From Aquabacterium sp. A7-Y (GTDB taxonomy: Bacteria; Pseudomonadota; Gammaproteobacteria; Burkholderiales; Burkholderiaceae_C): a stretch of DNA of 64,000 nucleotides. The position numbers and the translations under genes are program-made. Where the stretch lies: NCBI RefSeq assembly GCF_026153205.1, contig NZ_JAPFBW010000016.1, positions 1 to 64,000 on the forward strand. The letters run 5' to 3'. The notes under the pieces are model-generated. The model saw only the letters and a list, made by a program, of their open reading frames with translations. It was not told where the DNA came from and did no database searches. Of this stretch, positions 43,801 to 52,137 are shown in pieces. The first letter of the stretch is position 1, and every line of letters begins with the position of its first letter.

Positions 43801-45017
43801 GCTAGATTTTCTTCATCGTAGTCGTACTCGACGAATGAGTACGATGTCTCCCTGGCGGGGGCTGACAGCCAGAGTCGACGGATCAACCCATCGCGTTGAT
43901 CCACCATGATCTGGCGCCCGCTCGACTCCCTGATGCAATCCAGTTGCCCGTCGACCCAGACGTACTCAAGCCAGTTTCCACACAAATCGGTGGTACGGCC
44001 CAAAGGGTACTCCACCGTGCCGCTTTCGCCCGCTCTCAGAAGTTGCTTGGGAAAATGGTAGGTCAGGTTCGATTTGCTGCGAACCCGATATTCATCGACG
44101 CTTTCGGTCAGCAACGCGCCATCCATCAGCTCGAGCACGGAGGCTTCGCTGCCTTGAGCCGCCGGACGGTGCGGGAACAGCGCCGGCCCGTCGATCGGGT
44201 GATGGAACACCACGCAGCCTTCCGTTGGGTCGAATTCCAACCGGGCATCGGCCGGGCTCTCCCAGCCATAGCCGCACGCGCCCCGGCGCTGCCGGTTCGA
44301 ACTGTAGGTGCGTAGCCAATGGATCGGAATCCGTCCCTGCAAGCTGAAGTCCACCTGCTCGACCACCACCTCCCCGGTCAGTATGTTCACCGGCTCCGCC
44401 CTGAGCACCTTGCACTTCAGAAAGCCGGGGTCCATGTTCTTGAACAGCTTCTGCCGGAACTGCTTGAAGCGGTCGCCCAGGTTTTTCGCGAACTTCGACT
44501 TCCCCAGCTTGCCCAAGCCCGCAAAGGCCCCTTTGGCCGCCATCCCCATCATCGAGATCGTCGGCGGTCCGCCCACTCTCACCGTGGTCGGGATCGCGAG
44601 GTTGAAGGTGGTCGGCAGCAGGTTGGGCAGCGGGATGCGCTTTTTCTTGGGCCGCGGCGGACTCGGCATGCCGGCCACCTGGCAGCCCAGCACCGGCAAG
44701 GCCAGGTAGGACAACGGGTCCCCGTCGGCCAACACGCTGGCGCTGCCCATGAACAGCTCATCGTCCTTGTCGGGCAGCATCGGCGCGAACGGGAAGCCGG
44801 GCGGAATGTGCACGACGATGGCGCCGGTGCCCGCGGTCGCCCGCTTCATGCCGAACACCGACACCGTCGCGCCGATGATCGGCACGTAGTCGAACGGGTC
44901 GAACACGACCGACATGTGCGGCGTCGGCAACGGCACCGGCGAGGGCGACGGCGGCACGATACACAGATGAATGTCGATGCCCAGTTGCGGGTCGCCGTGT
45001 TTGGACGACGGCATCAT
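40818..45017 (-). CDS. PAAR-RHS effector (type VI secretion)
   Basis: 1399-residue polymorphic effector. The N-terminus has a PAAR-like domain (LFMGSASVLADGDPLSYLALPVLGC at about 88-115). Helical linkers follow, then an RHS/YD-repeat shell of roughly residues 200-1255 (repeated YDxxGR units such as YDALGRPATV and YDPLGRRVWK). The shell ends in the signature DPIGLLGGSNLYRYG and DVLGLAG. A 138-residue C-terminal tip follows. The PAAR tip sits on the VgrG spike, and the RHS shell encloses the toxin. ATGA overlaps on both sides bind it to the adaptor and immunity genes. Confidence 0.93.
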   Translation of the reverse strand: MMPSSKHGDPQLGIDIHLCIVPPSPSPVPLPTPHMSVVFDPFDYVPIIGATVSVFGMKRATAGTGAIVVHIPPGFPFAPMLPDKDDELFMGSASVLADGDPLSYLALPVLGCQVAGMPSPPRPKKKRIPLPNLLPTTFNLAIPTTVRVGGPPTISMMGMAAKGAFAGLGKLGKSKFAKNLGDRFKQFRQKLFKNMDPGFLKCKVLRAEPVNILTGEVVVEQVDFSLQGRIPIHWLRTYSSNRQRRGACGYGWESPADARLEFDPTEGCVVFHHPIDGPALFPHRPAAQGSEASVLELMDGALLTESVDEYRVRSKSNLTYHFPKQLLRAGESGTVEYPLGRTTDLCGNWLEYVWVDGQLDCIRESSGRQIMVDQRDGLIRRLWLSAPARETSYSFVEYDYDEENLAAARDALGNPYRFVYEQHHLVRHTNRAGLSFYYEYETVDNGRRVVHAWGDGQLYDYRFVYWPEIRETRVTDSLGHVCVVKCDERGLPVLEIDPLGRRTIFEYDEVGRTVAVVNPANRRTEYSYDERGNLHKLRRPDGAVISIECDRNNRPTRITDPMGAVWLQHWDERGLLSEQRSPLGAVTRFQYGDTGLPVARIHAEGASTRFAFDVNGYLITVIDAANNVTRLKRDELGNVLARTDALGRTTCYDYDAKSRLVEVRLPLGHSVRYDYDAEDRLIQHQDENGACTRYEYVGLGLVSRKVLPNGGSVEYLYDTEEQLVGLTDQRGETYQLERDALGRVINEIDYWGQRWSYEFDAAGWLCRSTDPAGRVISIESDLLGRVRRRTFTSQEPGIPGFSETFDFDANGNLIRCGNQHAEVVRRFDAEGRMVEEWQGEFKVSNAFDAAGNRLSRFSSTGNMVRYSYDALGRPATVRMNDEAPLTIDRDASGQIVKESFGESLERRYRHDLHGRLVANGVMRGQDRLFATQYEYDGLGNITCRQDTLDGVSTYRYDPLSQIYEHVDPQDKLRRFLYDPAGARLSTRVTTQPMSPTADSQQGAGEWKREGECEGSYYQFDRAGNLRLRRDADGAAPQHELAGYSRYEWDANQRLVRSEVNGVETIYAYDPLGRRVWKQTGDQRVRFYWDGDTLLGEDRTSPGRNTGVVGSQDTKESSRSELNKKGPDQWAGTEYVHYPRSFVPLAMVRAQGSSRQVFYYHVDPNGCPVKLMTSGGDVVWAARYDAWGGVDRLIVGDVPNPIRLQGQYHDDETGLHYNRYRYYDSHLGQFCSRDPIGLLGGSNLYRYGPNTLAWVDVLGLAGCRPEYLDSLSDDHRKIMEGVLDRAAAGSVRKRHGHFENLDDTIDVMTNPTEVFVSMGNRERLIFHDGENVVFVGTKGAEKGWVVTDYGPRGSAQRAAVGADPGTPRGGVVGRDDILNGTIPSASGTLPPARSVWKAEP
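40821..41234 (-). other. C-terminal toxin tip of the RHS protein
   Basis: The 138 residues after DVLGLAG. It contains the helical segment DDHRKIMEGVLDRA, then RHGHFENLDDTIDVMTNPTE, GENVVFVGTKGAEKGWVVTDYGP and DDILNGTIPSASGTLPPA. His in HGHFEN, Arg in GNRERL and Thr-Asp-Tyr in VVTDYG are candidate catalytic residues. The strand pattern resembles the barnase/EndoU/colicin-E5 (BECR) RNase fold, so an RNA-cleaving toxin is plausible. The exact family is not certain. Confidence 0.55.
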
Positions 45018-46546
45018 GCGGCTGCACCCCCGGCTTCCGCGACGCCCTCTGCCGGCGCCTTGGCGATGGCACCGGGCAGTGCGATCGGCCAGTCAGGGCC
45101 CAACAGGCTGCGCGCTTGCTCGAACACCTCCAGGAAGGCCGGACTGCCTGCCGCCGCGAGGAGGTCGACCTGCTCTTGCGCCTGTTGAGTCAGCTGCCGG
45201 CTGCCTTGCGCGTGCTCTGCCTCCAGCTGCTTCAGCGCGGCCGCGTCATCGCCCTTCTCCAGCGCCGCGGCCCGCTGCTCGGTGTCGGCGTAGAGCCGGG
45301 CCTGCTCCCGGTCCAGGCCGTGCTTGAGCGTCTCGATCTCGGCCGTGCGCTCGGGCTCGACGAGCCTGAGCAGTTCGAAGCCGAGCAAGGGCAAGGTTGT
45401 CATCGGCCGGGTCTCGGGCTTGAGCCGTTCGCCGACCGTGAGCGCCTGCCGCCCCAGCGCCAGCGCGGCCTCGTGATCGCCGCCGCGGGCGTGGCAGAAG
45501 GAGCCCATGCGCAGCGCCTCGATCAGCATGGGAGCATTCGGCAGGGCTGCGGCCAGCTTCGCGGCCTCCTCGTAGCAGGGCGCTGCCTGACGAGGCTCGC
45601 CACCGGCCAGGTGAGCGGCGGCTTCGCCGAACCAGGTCTGCAGCACCAGCTGCCCGCCCGCCGGGTGGTTGGCGGCCTGGGTCGCTTCCGCCGAGGTGCG
45701 GGCGTGGCGGTAGTGGTTGAGCGCCTCGTCGATGCGCTTGTCCTTGAGCATCACGCCGGCCGTCAGCAGACGCACCGCCACCTCCTGGTCGGCCCAGCCC
45801 TGCTGGTGGGCGAAGCCCAGCACGTCGCGCGCCTTGACCAGCACTTGGTCGGCCGTGCCCTTTTCCGCCAGCGCGAACAGCGCCGTCAGCAGGTTGCGGA
45901 ACACGCCGGGAGCGCCGACCGCCGGTTCCTGGGCGAAGGTCTCCTGCGCTGTGGACCAGGCGTCCAGCGGCGGAGCCTGCACGAGCACCTGCGGATGTCC
46001 GGCCGCCGCCAGCCCTGCGAGCCGGGGCGCTTCGAGGAAGTCCGGCACCACCAGGCGCACGCGGTCGGACAAGCCGCTGTCGAGCGCACGGCGCACCCAG
46101 GTGGCCCAGGCGTCGTCGTTCACGACGCTGACGGGCAGCAGGACCGCGACCACATGGCCCAACGCCGGATGGTGGGCCGCCAGCGAGCCCAGCGCCTGCA
46201 CGAAGTTCGTCGCACTGTCCGCGTCGCTTTCCGGATCGAAGTGCCAGTCGGGTGTCTGCCCCTCTCGCTCGAAGTCCTCGCGGCTCGCGGCGTACTGGCC
46301 GGCCAGCGCCTGCTTCAGCGCGCGGGAATAGCCGACGGACTGCTCGAAGGCGGCATCGAAGACGATGAAGGTGTCGCCGCTGGCATAGGGGACGGGATGG
46401 CGCTGCACCTCAAAAAAACATTCGAGCAGACGTTTGCCGTTGTCCGGCGCCTGCCACAGCAACAGCCGCTTGTCGGGATGCTCACGGAAAGCCTCCCACC
46501 ATTGCAGCAGCTCGACGAGCCGCCGCTCCACAGGGTTCAGGGCCAT
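45014..46546 (-). CDS. TPR-like adaptor of the VgrG/RHS island
   Basis: 510-residue protein. Its C-terminal half is a string of helical pairs resembling tetratricopeptide repeats (EALNHYRHARTSAEATQAANHPAG, CYEEAAKLAAALPNAPMLIEALRMGSFCHARGG, ALALGRQALTVGERL). The first 200 residues are an unrecognised alpha/beta part (KRLLLWQAPDNGKRLL, RVRLVVPDFLEAP). Genes of this kind sit between vgrG and PAAR-RHS and often act as chaperone/adaptor proteins that load the effector. The stop overlaps the RHS start. It follows vgrG by 12 bp. Confidence 0.72.
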   Translation of the reverse strand: MALNPVERRLVELLQWWEAFREHPDKRLLLWQAPDNGKRLLECFFEVQRHPVPYASGDTFIVFDAAFEQSVGYSRALKQALAGQYAASREDFEREGQTPDWHFDPESDADSATNFVQALGSLAAHHPALGHVVAVLLPVSVVNDDAWATWVRRALDSGLSDRVRLVVPDFLEAPRLAGLAAAGHPQVLVQAPPLDAWSTAQETFAQEPAVGAPGVFRNLLTALFALAEKGTADQVLVKARDVLGFAHQQGWADQEVAVRLLTAGVMLKDKRIDEALNHYRHARTSAEATQAANHPAGGQLVLQTWFGEAAAHLAGGEPRQAAPCYEEAAKLAAALPNAPMLIEALRMGSFCHARGGDHEAALALGRQALTVGERLKPETRPMTTLPLLGFELLRLVEPERTAEIETLKHGLDREQARLYADTEQRAAALEKGDDAAALKQLEAEHAQGSRQLTQQAQEQVDLLAAAGSPAFLEVFEQARSLLGPDWPIALPGAIAKAPAEGVAEAGGAAA

Positions 46547-46558
46547 GGCAGCTCCGGG

Positions 46559-48652
46559 TCAGCAGTTGAGATCGATCTTGATTCCGTTGACCTTCACGCC
46601 CGTGGCGTCCACCTTGATCGTCGAGCCGCCCGAGCTGATGGTGATGCTGCCACCGGTGACCTCGATGGCCGAGGCCTGCCCGACACCGAAGGTCAGCGAG
46701 CTGTTCGAGGTGTAGGTCCCGGCCCCGTTCGCGTGCAGGCTCATGGTTTCGGTGGCGCCCTGCTCCATCGCCCCGGTGGCCGTGCTCTTGAACAGGCCCG
46801 TGACGTTCTCGGTGTAGCCGCCGCCGGTCACGGTGAGCAGCTTGCCCGAGTGCACGGTCTTCTCCTCGCCGGAGGTGACGGTCTCGACGAAATGGCCGTT
46901 GACCTTGTTCTCGCGCTTGCCATTGACGGTGTTCGTCAGGTCGCCGTGCACGGTGCGCGCCGTGATGCCCGTGATGGTCTGCGTGTAGCCGCCCGAGGTC
47001 ACCGTCATCTCGTGCCCGGTGTTCACGGTCTCGACCAGCTTGCCGACGACGGTCATCGTGCGGTTGGCGTTGACGTCCAACGTGTCGTCGACCACCACCG
47101 TGGTGCGGCGGTTGTTGTTGATGGTGTTGGTCTGGTCGTGCTGGACCGTGGTGGTCTGGTCGTACTGAGCGTGCAGGTTCATCTTCTCCTGGCCGGCGGT
47201 GTCGTCCATGGAGATCTCGTTGAAGCCGGCGCCCTTGTGGGTCTGCGACTTCAACCCGCTGACCACGCCGGGAGCCGCGAAAGGCGGCATCAGCTCGGCG
47301 TTGTAGACCCGGCCGGTGATCAGGGGGCAGTCCGGGTCGCCTTCGAGGAAGTCGACCACCACCTCCTGCCCGATGCGCGGGATGCTGACCGCGCCCCAGC
47401 CCTTGCCCGCCCAGGGGTGCGAGACGCGGATCCAGCAGGAGCTGTTCTCGTCGCCGCTGCTGTAGCGGTCCCAGTGGAAGCGCACTTTCACGCGTCCCTG
47501 TTCGTCGGTGTAGATCTCCTCGCCCGACGGCCCCACCACCACAGCCGTCTGCGGCCCCTGCACGATGGGCTTGGGGGTCAGCCGCGCAGCACGGAAAGGC
47601 TGGCTGCTGGGCAGCGCCGTGAAGCGGCAGGCAAAGCGCGCGCCCTCGCCGTCGGCCGACTCGTAGTCTTCGCCGTCGAGCTGGTAGTCGGCCGAGAGCA
47701 CCAGGTACTCGCGGTTCTGGTCCTCGCGCGGCTGCCCGCTGAGGTTGAACAGGTAGCCGACACACAGGCCGCGCGAGTTGCTCTCGGCCTGGGCTCGCTC
47801 GTAACGCGACTGCAGTTCCTCGATACGCACACGCGCGTACTGCTCGCCGTCGGCGGCGGTCAGGTGCTTGTCAGGGTAGTCGTAGACCTCGTACTGGGCC
47901 TGCGCGTGCTGTCGCGCAATCGCCGCCGCGCCCTCCAGCTCGACGCGCGGCTTCTCCGGGTCGTAGTTGTCGTGCACGTAGCGCACCGGCTGGATCTCAC
48001 GACCGAAGCTCCAGCCGGAGATGTGCTCGGTCTCGGCTCGTGCCGAGCGGTCGTGGGGCAAATAGGGAATCTGCTCGAACCCGGCATAGGGTGCATGGGC
48101 ACTCACCGAGTCGGTCAGCACCATCACGTGCCGGCCCTCCTCGTGGCGGAAGTAGTAGTAGATGCCCTCCTGCTCCATCAGGCGGCTGACGAAGTCGAAG
48201 TCGCTCTCGCGGTACTGCACGCAGTAGTCCCAGGCCCGATAGCTGCCGCTCAGCTCGAAACTGGTGCTGGCCACATCGGCATGTGCGTCGAACACCTGCT
48301 TGAGGATGTCAGGCACCTTCTTCTGCTGGAAGATGCGGCAATTGGCAGTGCGGGTCAGGAACCACAGCCACGGCCTCATCGTCAATCGGTAGAGATTCAA
48401 GCGCCCGTGCACCCCGACCTGAGAGAAGCGCGTCGCATGGCCGCTGAAGTAGCGGTACGCGCCCGTCGGCAGCTCGACCTTGACCGCGATTTTCTTGCCG
48501 AGCACCTGGTCGGGGTCGAGGTCTTCCCGCTCGCTCAGCGCGTCGATCTCGAACTCGCTCAGACGCGCCACCTCTTCCCTGCCGTTCATGCGGTGGAATT
48601 GCAGGGCATCGGGGGCAAGCGGCGTGATCAGCTGGAAGGTTCTTGTCGTCAT
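46559..48652 (-). CDS. vgrG: VgrG spike protein (TssI)
   Basis: 697-residue trimeric spike of the type VI secretion system. The gp27-like start FQLITPLAPDALQFHRMNGREEVARLSEFEIDALS and the segment YCVQYRESDFDFVSRLMEQEGIYYYFRHEEG are diagnostic. The gp5/OB-fold follows with YTDEQGRVKVRFHWDRYSSGDENSSCWIRVSHPWAGKGWG. Beta-helix repeats then run to the end. No extra C-terminal effector domain is visible. The start MTTRTFQL at 48652 was chosen by homology. This is an orphan island: no tss/tag structural genes are in the window. Confidence 0.95.
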   Translation of the reverse strand: MTTRTFQLITPLAPDALQFHRMNGREEVARLSEFEIDALSEREDLDPDQVLGKKIAVKVELPTGAYRYFSGHATRFSQVGVHGRLNLYRLTMRPWLWFLTRTANCRIFQQKKVPDILKQVFDAHADVASTSFELSGSYRAWDYCVQYRESDFDFVSRLMEQEGIYYYFRHEEGRHVMVLTDSVSAHAPYAGFEQIPYLPHDRSARAETEHISGWSFGREIQPVRYVHDNYDPEKPRVELEGAAAIARQHAQAQYEVYDYPDKHLTAADGEQYARVRIEELQSRYERAQAESNSRGLCVGYLFNLSGQPREDQNREYLVLSADYQLDGEDYESADGEGARFACRFTALPSSQPFRAARLTPKPIVQGPQTAVVVGPSGEEIYTDEQGRVKVRFHWDRYSSGDENSSCWIRVSHPWAGKGWGAVSIPRIGQEVVVDFLEGDPDCPLITGRVYNAELMPPFAAPGVVSGLKSQTHKGAGFNEISMDDTAGQEKMNLHAQYDQTTTVQHDQTNTINNNRRTTVVVDDTLDVNANRTMTVVGKLVETVNTGHEMTVTSGGYTQTITGITARTVHGDLTNTVNGKRENKVNGHFVETVTSGEEKTVHSGKLLTVTGGGYTENVTGLFKSTATGAMEQGATETMSLHANGAGTYTSNSSLTFGVGQASAIEVTGGSITISSGGSTIKVDATGVKVNGIKIDLNC

Positions 48653-48948
48653 GGTTCCGGTGTTCTGGACAGGCTGCCGACTCCCGGCAGGCCGGGGGCA
48701 GCGGTCGGGTCTGGAGAGCGGGCGTCGGTCGCGGCGCGTCGGACGGACCGCCGCCGCGACGCCGGGCACATGGCGGCCCGGCCACCTCTGGATCGACATC
48801 CTAGGCAAGCCGACCGAGGAGTGGCACCCCTAACTATTGGCTGTAAAAAATGTCAGTAGGTGCGACAGCCACGGCACTGCGTGGCACTGCCGCAAGAGGC
48901 TTGCAGCGACGCCCCTTTTACCGCGCGAACCGGTCGCGCAGGCAAAGC
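48653..48948. other. Interval between the T6SS island and the GST gene
   Basis: About 296 bp, very GC-rich to 48810 and then with an A/T-richer stretch (TAACTATTGGCTGTAAAAAATG) near 48832-48855. It must hold the vgrG promoter, but I cannot assign one. A sigma-54 -24/-12 pattern was sought and not found. Confidence 0.3.
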
Positions 48949-49662
48949 TCAGCTGGCGCTGGGCGGGGCGGGAATGCGCAGTCCTCGCGTCACCGCCGGG
49001 CGTGCCAGAAAGGCCTGGAGTACCCGGGTGACATTCGGGAAGCTGGCGATGCCGACGAGTTCGCCCGCTTCATAGAACCCGATCAGGTTGTTGATCCACG
49101 GAAAGATCGCCATGTCGGCAATGGTGTACTCGTCGCCCATCATCCAGGCGCGGCCGGTCAGCCGCTGCTCCAGCACGGCGAGCAGGCGCTTCGACTCGGC
49201 CACATAGCGGTCCCGGGGCCGCTTGTCTTCATAGTCCTTGCCGGCGAACTTGTTGAAAAAACCCAGCTGACCGAACATCGGCCCGATGCCGCCCATCTGG
49301 AACATCAGCCATTGGATCGTCTCGTAGCGGCGCGCAGACTGCTGCGGCAAATACTGTTTCGCCTTCTCGGCGAGATACAGCAGGATCGCGCCTGATTCGA
49401 ACAAGGCCAGCGGCTCGCCGTCCGGACCTGCAGGATCGAGGATGGCCGGGATCTTGTTGTTCGGATTGAGCGACAGGAAGGCCGGCGACAGCTGGTCGTT
49501 GCTATCGAAGCGGACCAGGTGCGGCTCGTAGGGCAAGCCAGTCTCTTCCAGCATGATGGAAACCTTGACGCCGTTGGGCGTCGGCAATGAATAGAGCTGT
49601 ATCCGGTCCGGGTGCTGCGCGGGCCATTTCTCGGTGATGGGGAAGCGGGACAGGTCGGTCAT
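48949..49662 (-). CDS. Glutathione S-transferase (YghU/YfcG-like)
   Basis: 237-residue Nu-class-like GST with disulfide-bond oxidoreductase features. RIQLYSLPTPNGVKVSIMLEETGLPYEPHLV carries the TPNGxKV active-site turn. NPNNKIPAILDP is the cis-Pro loop and LFESGAILLYLAEK the glutathione-binding Glu-Ser. The helical C-domain has QMGGIGPMFGQLGFF. Start MTDLSRFP at 49662. Divergent from the PaaI gene. Confidence 0.9.
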   Translation of the reverse strand: MTDLSRFPITEKWPAQHPDRIQLYSLPTPNGVKVSIMLEETGLPYEPHLVRFDSNDQLSPAFLSLNPNNKIPAILDPAGPDGEPLALFESGAILLYLAEKAKQYLPQQSARRYETIQWLMFQMGGIGPMFGQLGFFNKFAGKDYEDKRPRDRYVAESKRLLAVLEQRLTGRAWMMGDEYTIADMAIFPWINNLIGFYEAGELVGIASFPNVTRVLQAFLARPAVTRGLRIPAPPSAS

Positions 49663-49906
49663 GGCGTCTTTCCAATCAGTGGCAAACGGTGGGGATCATA
49701 GGGATCCGGGAACCAGCAGCAAGCTGCCGGTTCAGCATCCCGGATGGGCTTGCCCATTGGATGTCTGCCCTGTACGCTGGAATGGCGTTCTTCTGCCCTT
49801 TGCGCCGGTGCGCGGCGCAAGCTGGTCATCGATTCCGGAGGCTCCGCCTCCTCAGAGCGGCAGAGTCCGCACAATCACGTGTCACATCTTTCGGGGAGGG
49901 AATACG

Positions 49907-50326
49907 GTGGATAGGTCCGCATACTTTTGGCAGGTGTACGAAGGCGCGATCGCGCCCCCCGAAGCAGTGAAAACCTTGCAGGGCAAGATCCTGAGCGTCT
50001 CTTCCGAGGACGGCCATATCGAAACGGAGTTCGAGGCGACACGGGCCTTCACCAACCCGGCAGGCAGTGTTCAAGGGGGATTTCTGGCGGCGATGCTGGA
50101 CGACACGATGGGGCCGGCCTTGGCGGCTACCTTGAAGGCAGGCGAGTTCGCTCCGACGCTGAGCTTGACCGTCAACTACATGCAAGCCGCCGCTGTCGGC
50201 TCAATCCGGGGCATCGGCCGAGTGGTGCAGCGCCGCGGAAGGACCTGCTATCTGAGCGGGGAGCTGTATCAAAACGAGCAGCTGATTGCGACGGGCAGCG
50301 CGGTGGCCAGCGTCAGATCGGGTTGA
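49907..50326 (+). CDS. PaaI-type hotdog thioesterase
   Basis: 139-residue acyl-CoA thioesterase-fold protein. It begins with GTG at 49907 after GGGGAGGG (7-base spacing). The TRAFTNPAGSVQGGFLAAMLDDTMG segment has QGG in place of the common HGG, a variant I associate with a PaaI subgroup. TLSLTVNYMQAAAVGSIRGIGRVVQRRGRTCYLSG completes the hotdog. Tetrameric cytosolic enzyme; substrate unknown. Confidence 0.85.
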   Translation: MDRSAYFWQVYEGAIAPPEAVKTLQGKILSVSSEDGHIETEFEATRAFTNPAGSVQGGFLAAMLDDTMGPALAATLKAGEFAPTLSLTVNYMQAAAVGSIRGIGRVVQRRGRTCYLSGELYQNEQLIATGSAVASVRSG

Positions 50327-50356
50327 GGGTCTCACACGCCATGGCCCATCACGCGC

Positions 50357-50515
50357 CAGGACGTGGACGTTCTGCTGGGGAAGTGGACGCAGTGTCGTAT
50401 ACCCATCCCCCATCAGGACCGGTATCCGTTCGCCGGTGGCGAGGACCACGACGCCGTATTCTTCGAGGATCCCGACCGCTTGAAGGTCGAGGTCCTTGCG
50501 TTGGAGGAGTTGTGA
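50357..50515 (+). pseudogene. Truncated VOC/glyoxalase C-terminus
   Basis: An in-frame stretch ends KVEVLALEEL-stop and contains HQDRYPFAGGEDHDAVFFEDPDRLKVEV. This matches the C-terminal strand and metal-Glu part of VOC proteins (typically YxVFFxDPDxxKxEV). Only the last third of a VOC fold is present: an in-frame stop lies at 50324 and no N-terminal unit precedes it. It sits 30 bp after the PaaI stop. I read it as a remnant left by a deletion. Confidence 0.6.
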
Positions 50516-50579
50516 TCTCCCTCATGCAGCGCCCATCGCCGCACGCCCCCCCCCGGCTGTCGCCTCGGCCAGTCGGGCA

Positions 50580-50966
50580 TCAAACCACGGCGGCGCCTCG
50601 CTCCAGCAGCAGTTCGCGAAGCACCGAGCGGTGGCAGTGCGCTTCCGACTCGCAGTAGCAGCCGAGCGCCAGCTGCGTCCGGTGCGACAGCGCGGCCAGC
50701 AGGTCGAGGACTTTGCCCGGGTCCGGGGCGCCCATCTCCACGCGGAACTTGCGTTTGAACTGGTTCCACGCCTTCTCGTCCCCGGCCGCCTTGGCCTGTG
50801 CCATCAACTCCGCGCTGGGTGCGAGAGTAGGCAGCCAGACGTCGAAGAAGTCCCGGCTGGCGTACTCGGCCTTCGGAACGCCTCGAGGCGGCCTGCGCAC
50901 CGTGCCAAGGCGCAATCCCTCGTTGCTGCCCCTGGGCGTTCCGAGCCGAACAATGTGGATGCTCAT
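50580..50966 (-). CDS. DUF488 family protein
   Basis: 128-residue protein of the DUF488 family of unknown function. It begins IHIVRLGTPRGSNEGLRLGTVRRPPRGV and ends LSHRTQLALGCYCESEAHCHRSVLRELLLERG. The Cys-x-Cys-x6-Cys-His region (CYCESEAHCHR) is the family hallmark and probably binds metal. Start MSIHIVRL at 50966. Same strand as pqqB, 165 bp after it. Confidence 0.88.
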   Translation of the reverse strand: MSIHIVRLGTPRGSNEGLRLGTVRRPPRGVPKAEYASRDFFDVWLPTLAPSAELMAQAKAAGDEKAWNQFKRKFRVEMGAPDPGKVLDLLAALSHRTQLALGCYCESEAHCHRSVLRELLLERGAAVV

Positions 50967-51131
50967 CGCGCTCGCTCCGTCTGGTGATGTGCAAGTTCCT
51001 GCATTCTCCGGGAAGGAATACGGAAACATGAGCAAACCGTTCGTGGAGCTACCTGATGGATATGCAGGACGTGGGCAAGCGCCCTGGATGACGGCGCCCT
51101 GCCCGACGGGCAAGCCCGGCGCAAGAAAGCC

Positions 51132-52064
51132 TCAGAGTTCGATCTCCATGCCGTCGAAAGCCACCTCGATGCCCTGCTGCGTGAGCAGCGCACGCTCGGG
51201 GCCGTCTTCGTCGAGGATGGGGTTGCTGTTGTTGATGTGGATAAGGATCTTGCGGCGGGCCGGCAGTCCGGCGAGCGCGTCCACCATGCCGGGGCGCCCG
51301 GCGTGGCGCGACTGCGGCAAGTGCCCCATCTCCGCGGCGTGTTTGCGGCCCAGGCCCGCCGCGGGCATCTCGTCCTCGCGCCAGAAGGTGCCGTCCACCA
51401 TCAGGCAGTCGGCCTCCTGCATCCAGCGCCGCTCGCCGGGGCCGACTTCGGCCAGGCCGGGCGCGTAGAAGAGGGCCGCGCCGCTGCGCGTGTCCACGAC
51501 GCGCAGCGCGATGTTGTCGCCGGTCGCCGGCGCGTGGCGGTGCGGCGAGTAGGGCGGCGCCTTGCCGGGGATCGCAAGGGCAGTGAAGCGCAGGCCGGGC
51601 AGCGCCTCCAGGGTGAAGTCCGCGGAATGTGTATCGCCGGACACCGGCAGCACGTGGACCCGCACGCCGCAGTAGTGCTCGAGCATCGGCAGCAGCGGCA
51701 GGCCGGCGCGCAGGTCGTCGAGCACACAAGGCGTGCAGTGCAGTTCGATGGGCGGGCCCTCACGCAGACTCAGCAGCCCGGTCACATGGTCGACCTGGGC
51801 ATCCATGAGGACCACCGCCCGGATCGGGGTGTGGCGTTGCCCATGGCGTGGATGCAGGGCCGGCTGCTCGCGCAGCTGCTGGCCGAGGTCGGGTGAGGCA
51901 TTGATCAACACCCAGTGTTCGCCATCGTCGGAGACCGCGATGGAGCTCTGGGTGCGCGCCCGGGCCCGCAAGCGGCCGGTTCGCAGTCCTCGACACATCT
52001 GGCAGTTGCAATTCCATTGCGGGTAGCCGCCGCCGGCTCCCGAGCCGAGCACCAGGATCTTCAT
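51132..52064 (-). CDS. pqqB: PQQ biosynthesis protein PqqB
   Basis: 310-residue metallo-beta-lactamase-fold protein of the pyrroloquinoline quinone pathway, of usual length. KILVLGSGAGGGYPQWNCNCQMCRG, SSIAVSDDGEHWVLINASPDLGQQL, VVLMDAQVDHVTGLLSLREG and LIHINNSNPILDEDGPER are all typical. PqqB hydroxylates a Tyr-derived intermediate. Start at 52064. pqqC, pqqD and pqqE are not in the window. The PqqA-like peptide lies 73 bp upstream on the same strand. Confidence 0.93.
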   Translation of the reverse strand: MKILVLGSGAGGGYPQWNCNCQMCRGLRTGRLRARARTQSSIAVSDDGEHWVLINASPDLGQQLREQPALHPRHGQRHTPIRAVVLMDAQVDHVTGLLSLREGPPIELHCTPCVLDDLRAGLPLLPMLEHYCGVRVHVLPVSGDTHSADFTLEALPGLRFTALAIPGKAPPYSPHRHAPATGDNIALRVVDTRSGAALFYAPGLAEVGPGERRWMQEADCLMVDGTFWREDEMPAAGLGRKHAAEMGHLPQSRHAGRPGMVDALAGLPARRKILIHINNSNPILDEDGPERALLTQQGIEVAFDGMEIEL

Positions 52065-52137
52065 GGCGTCAGGTACGTGGGGAAGGGATCGAAGAAAGGC
52101 GGCTTCGGCGCAAGGCCGGCGCCGCCCGGGGATGCGT

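Noticed and set aside
45116-48859. 1247-codon + strand open frame over the adaptor and vgrG
   Set aside because: Shadow of GC-rich genes on the minus strand; the minus-strand proteins have motifs and overlaps, this frame has none.
48800-48900. Sigma-54 promoter (TGGCAC sequences) near the T6SS island
   Set aside because: TGGCAC occurs twice, but GC does not fall 12 bp downstream in either case and the strand is wrong for vgrG.
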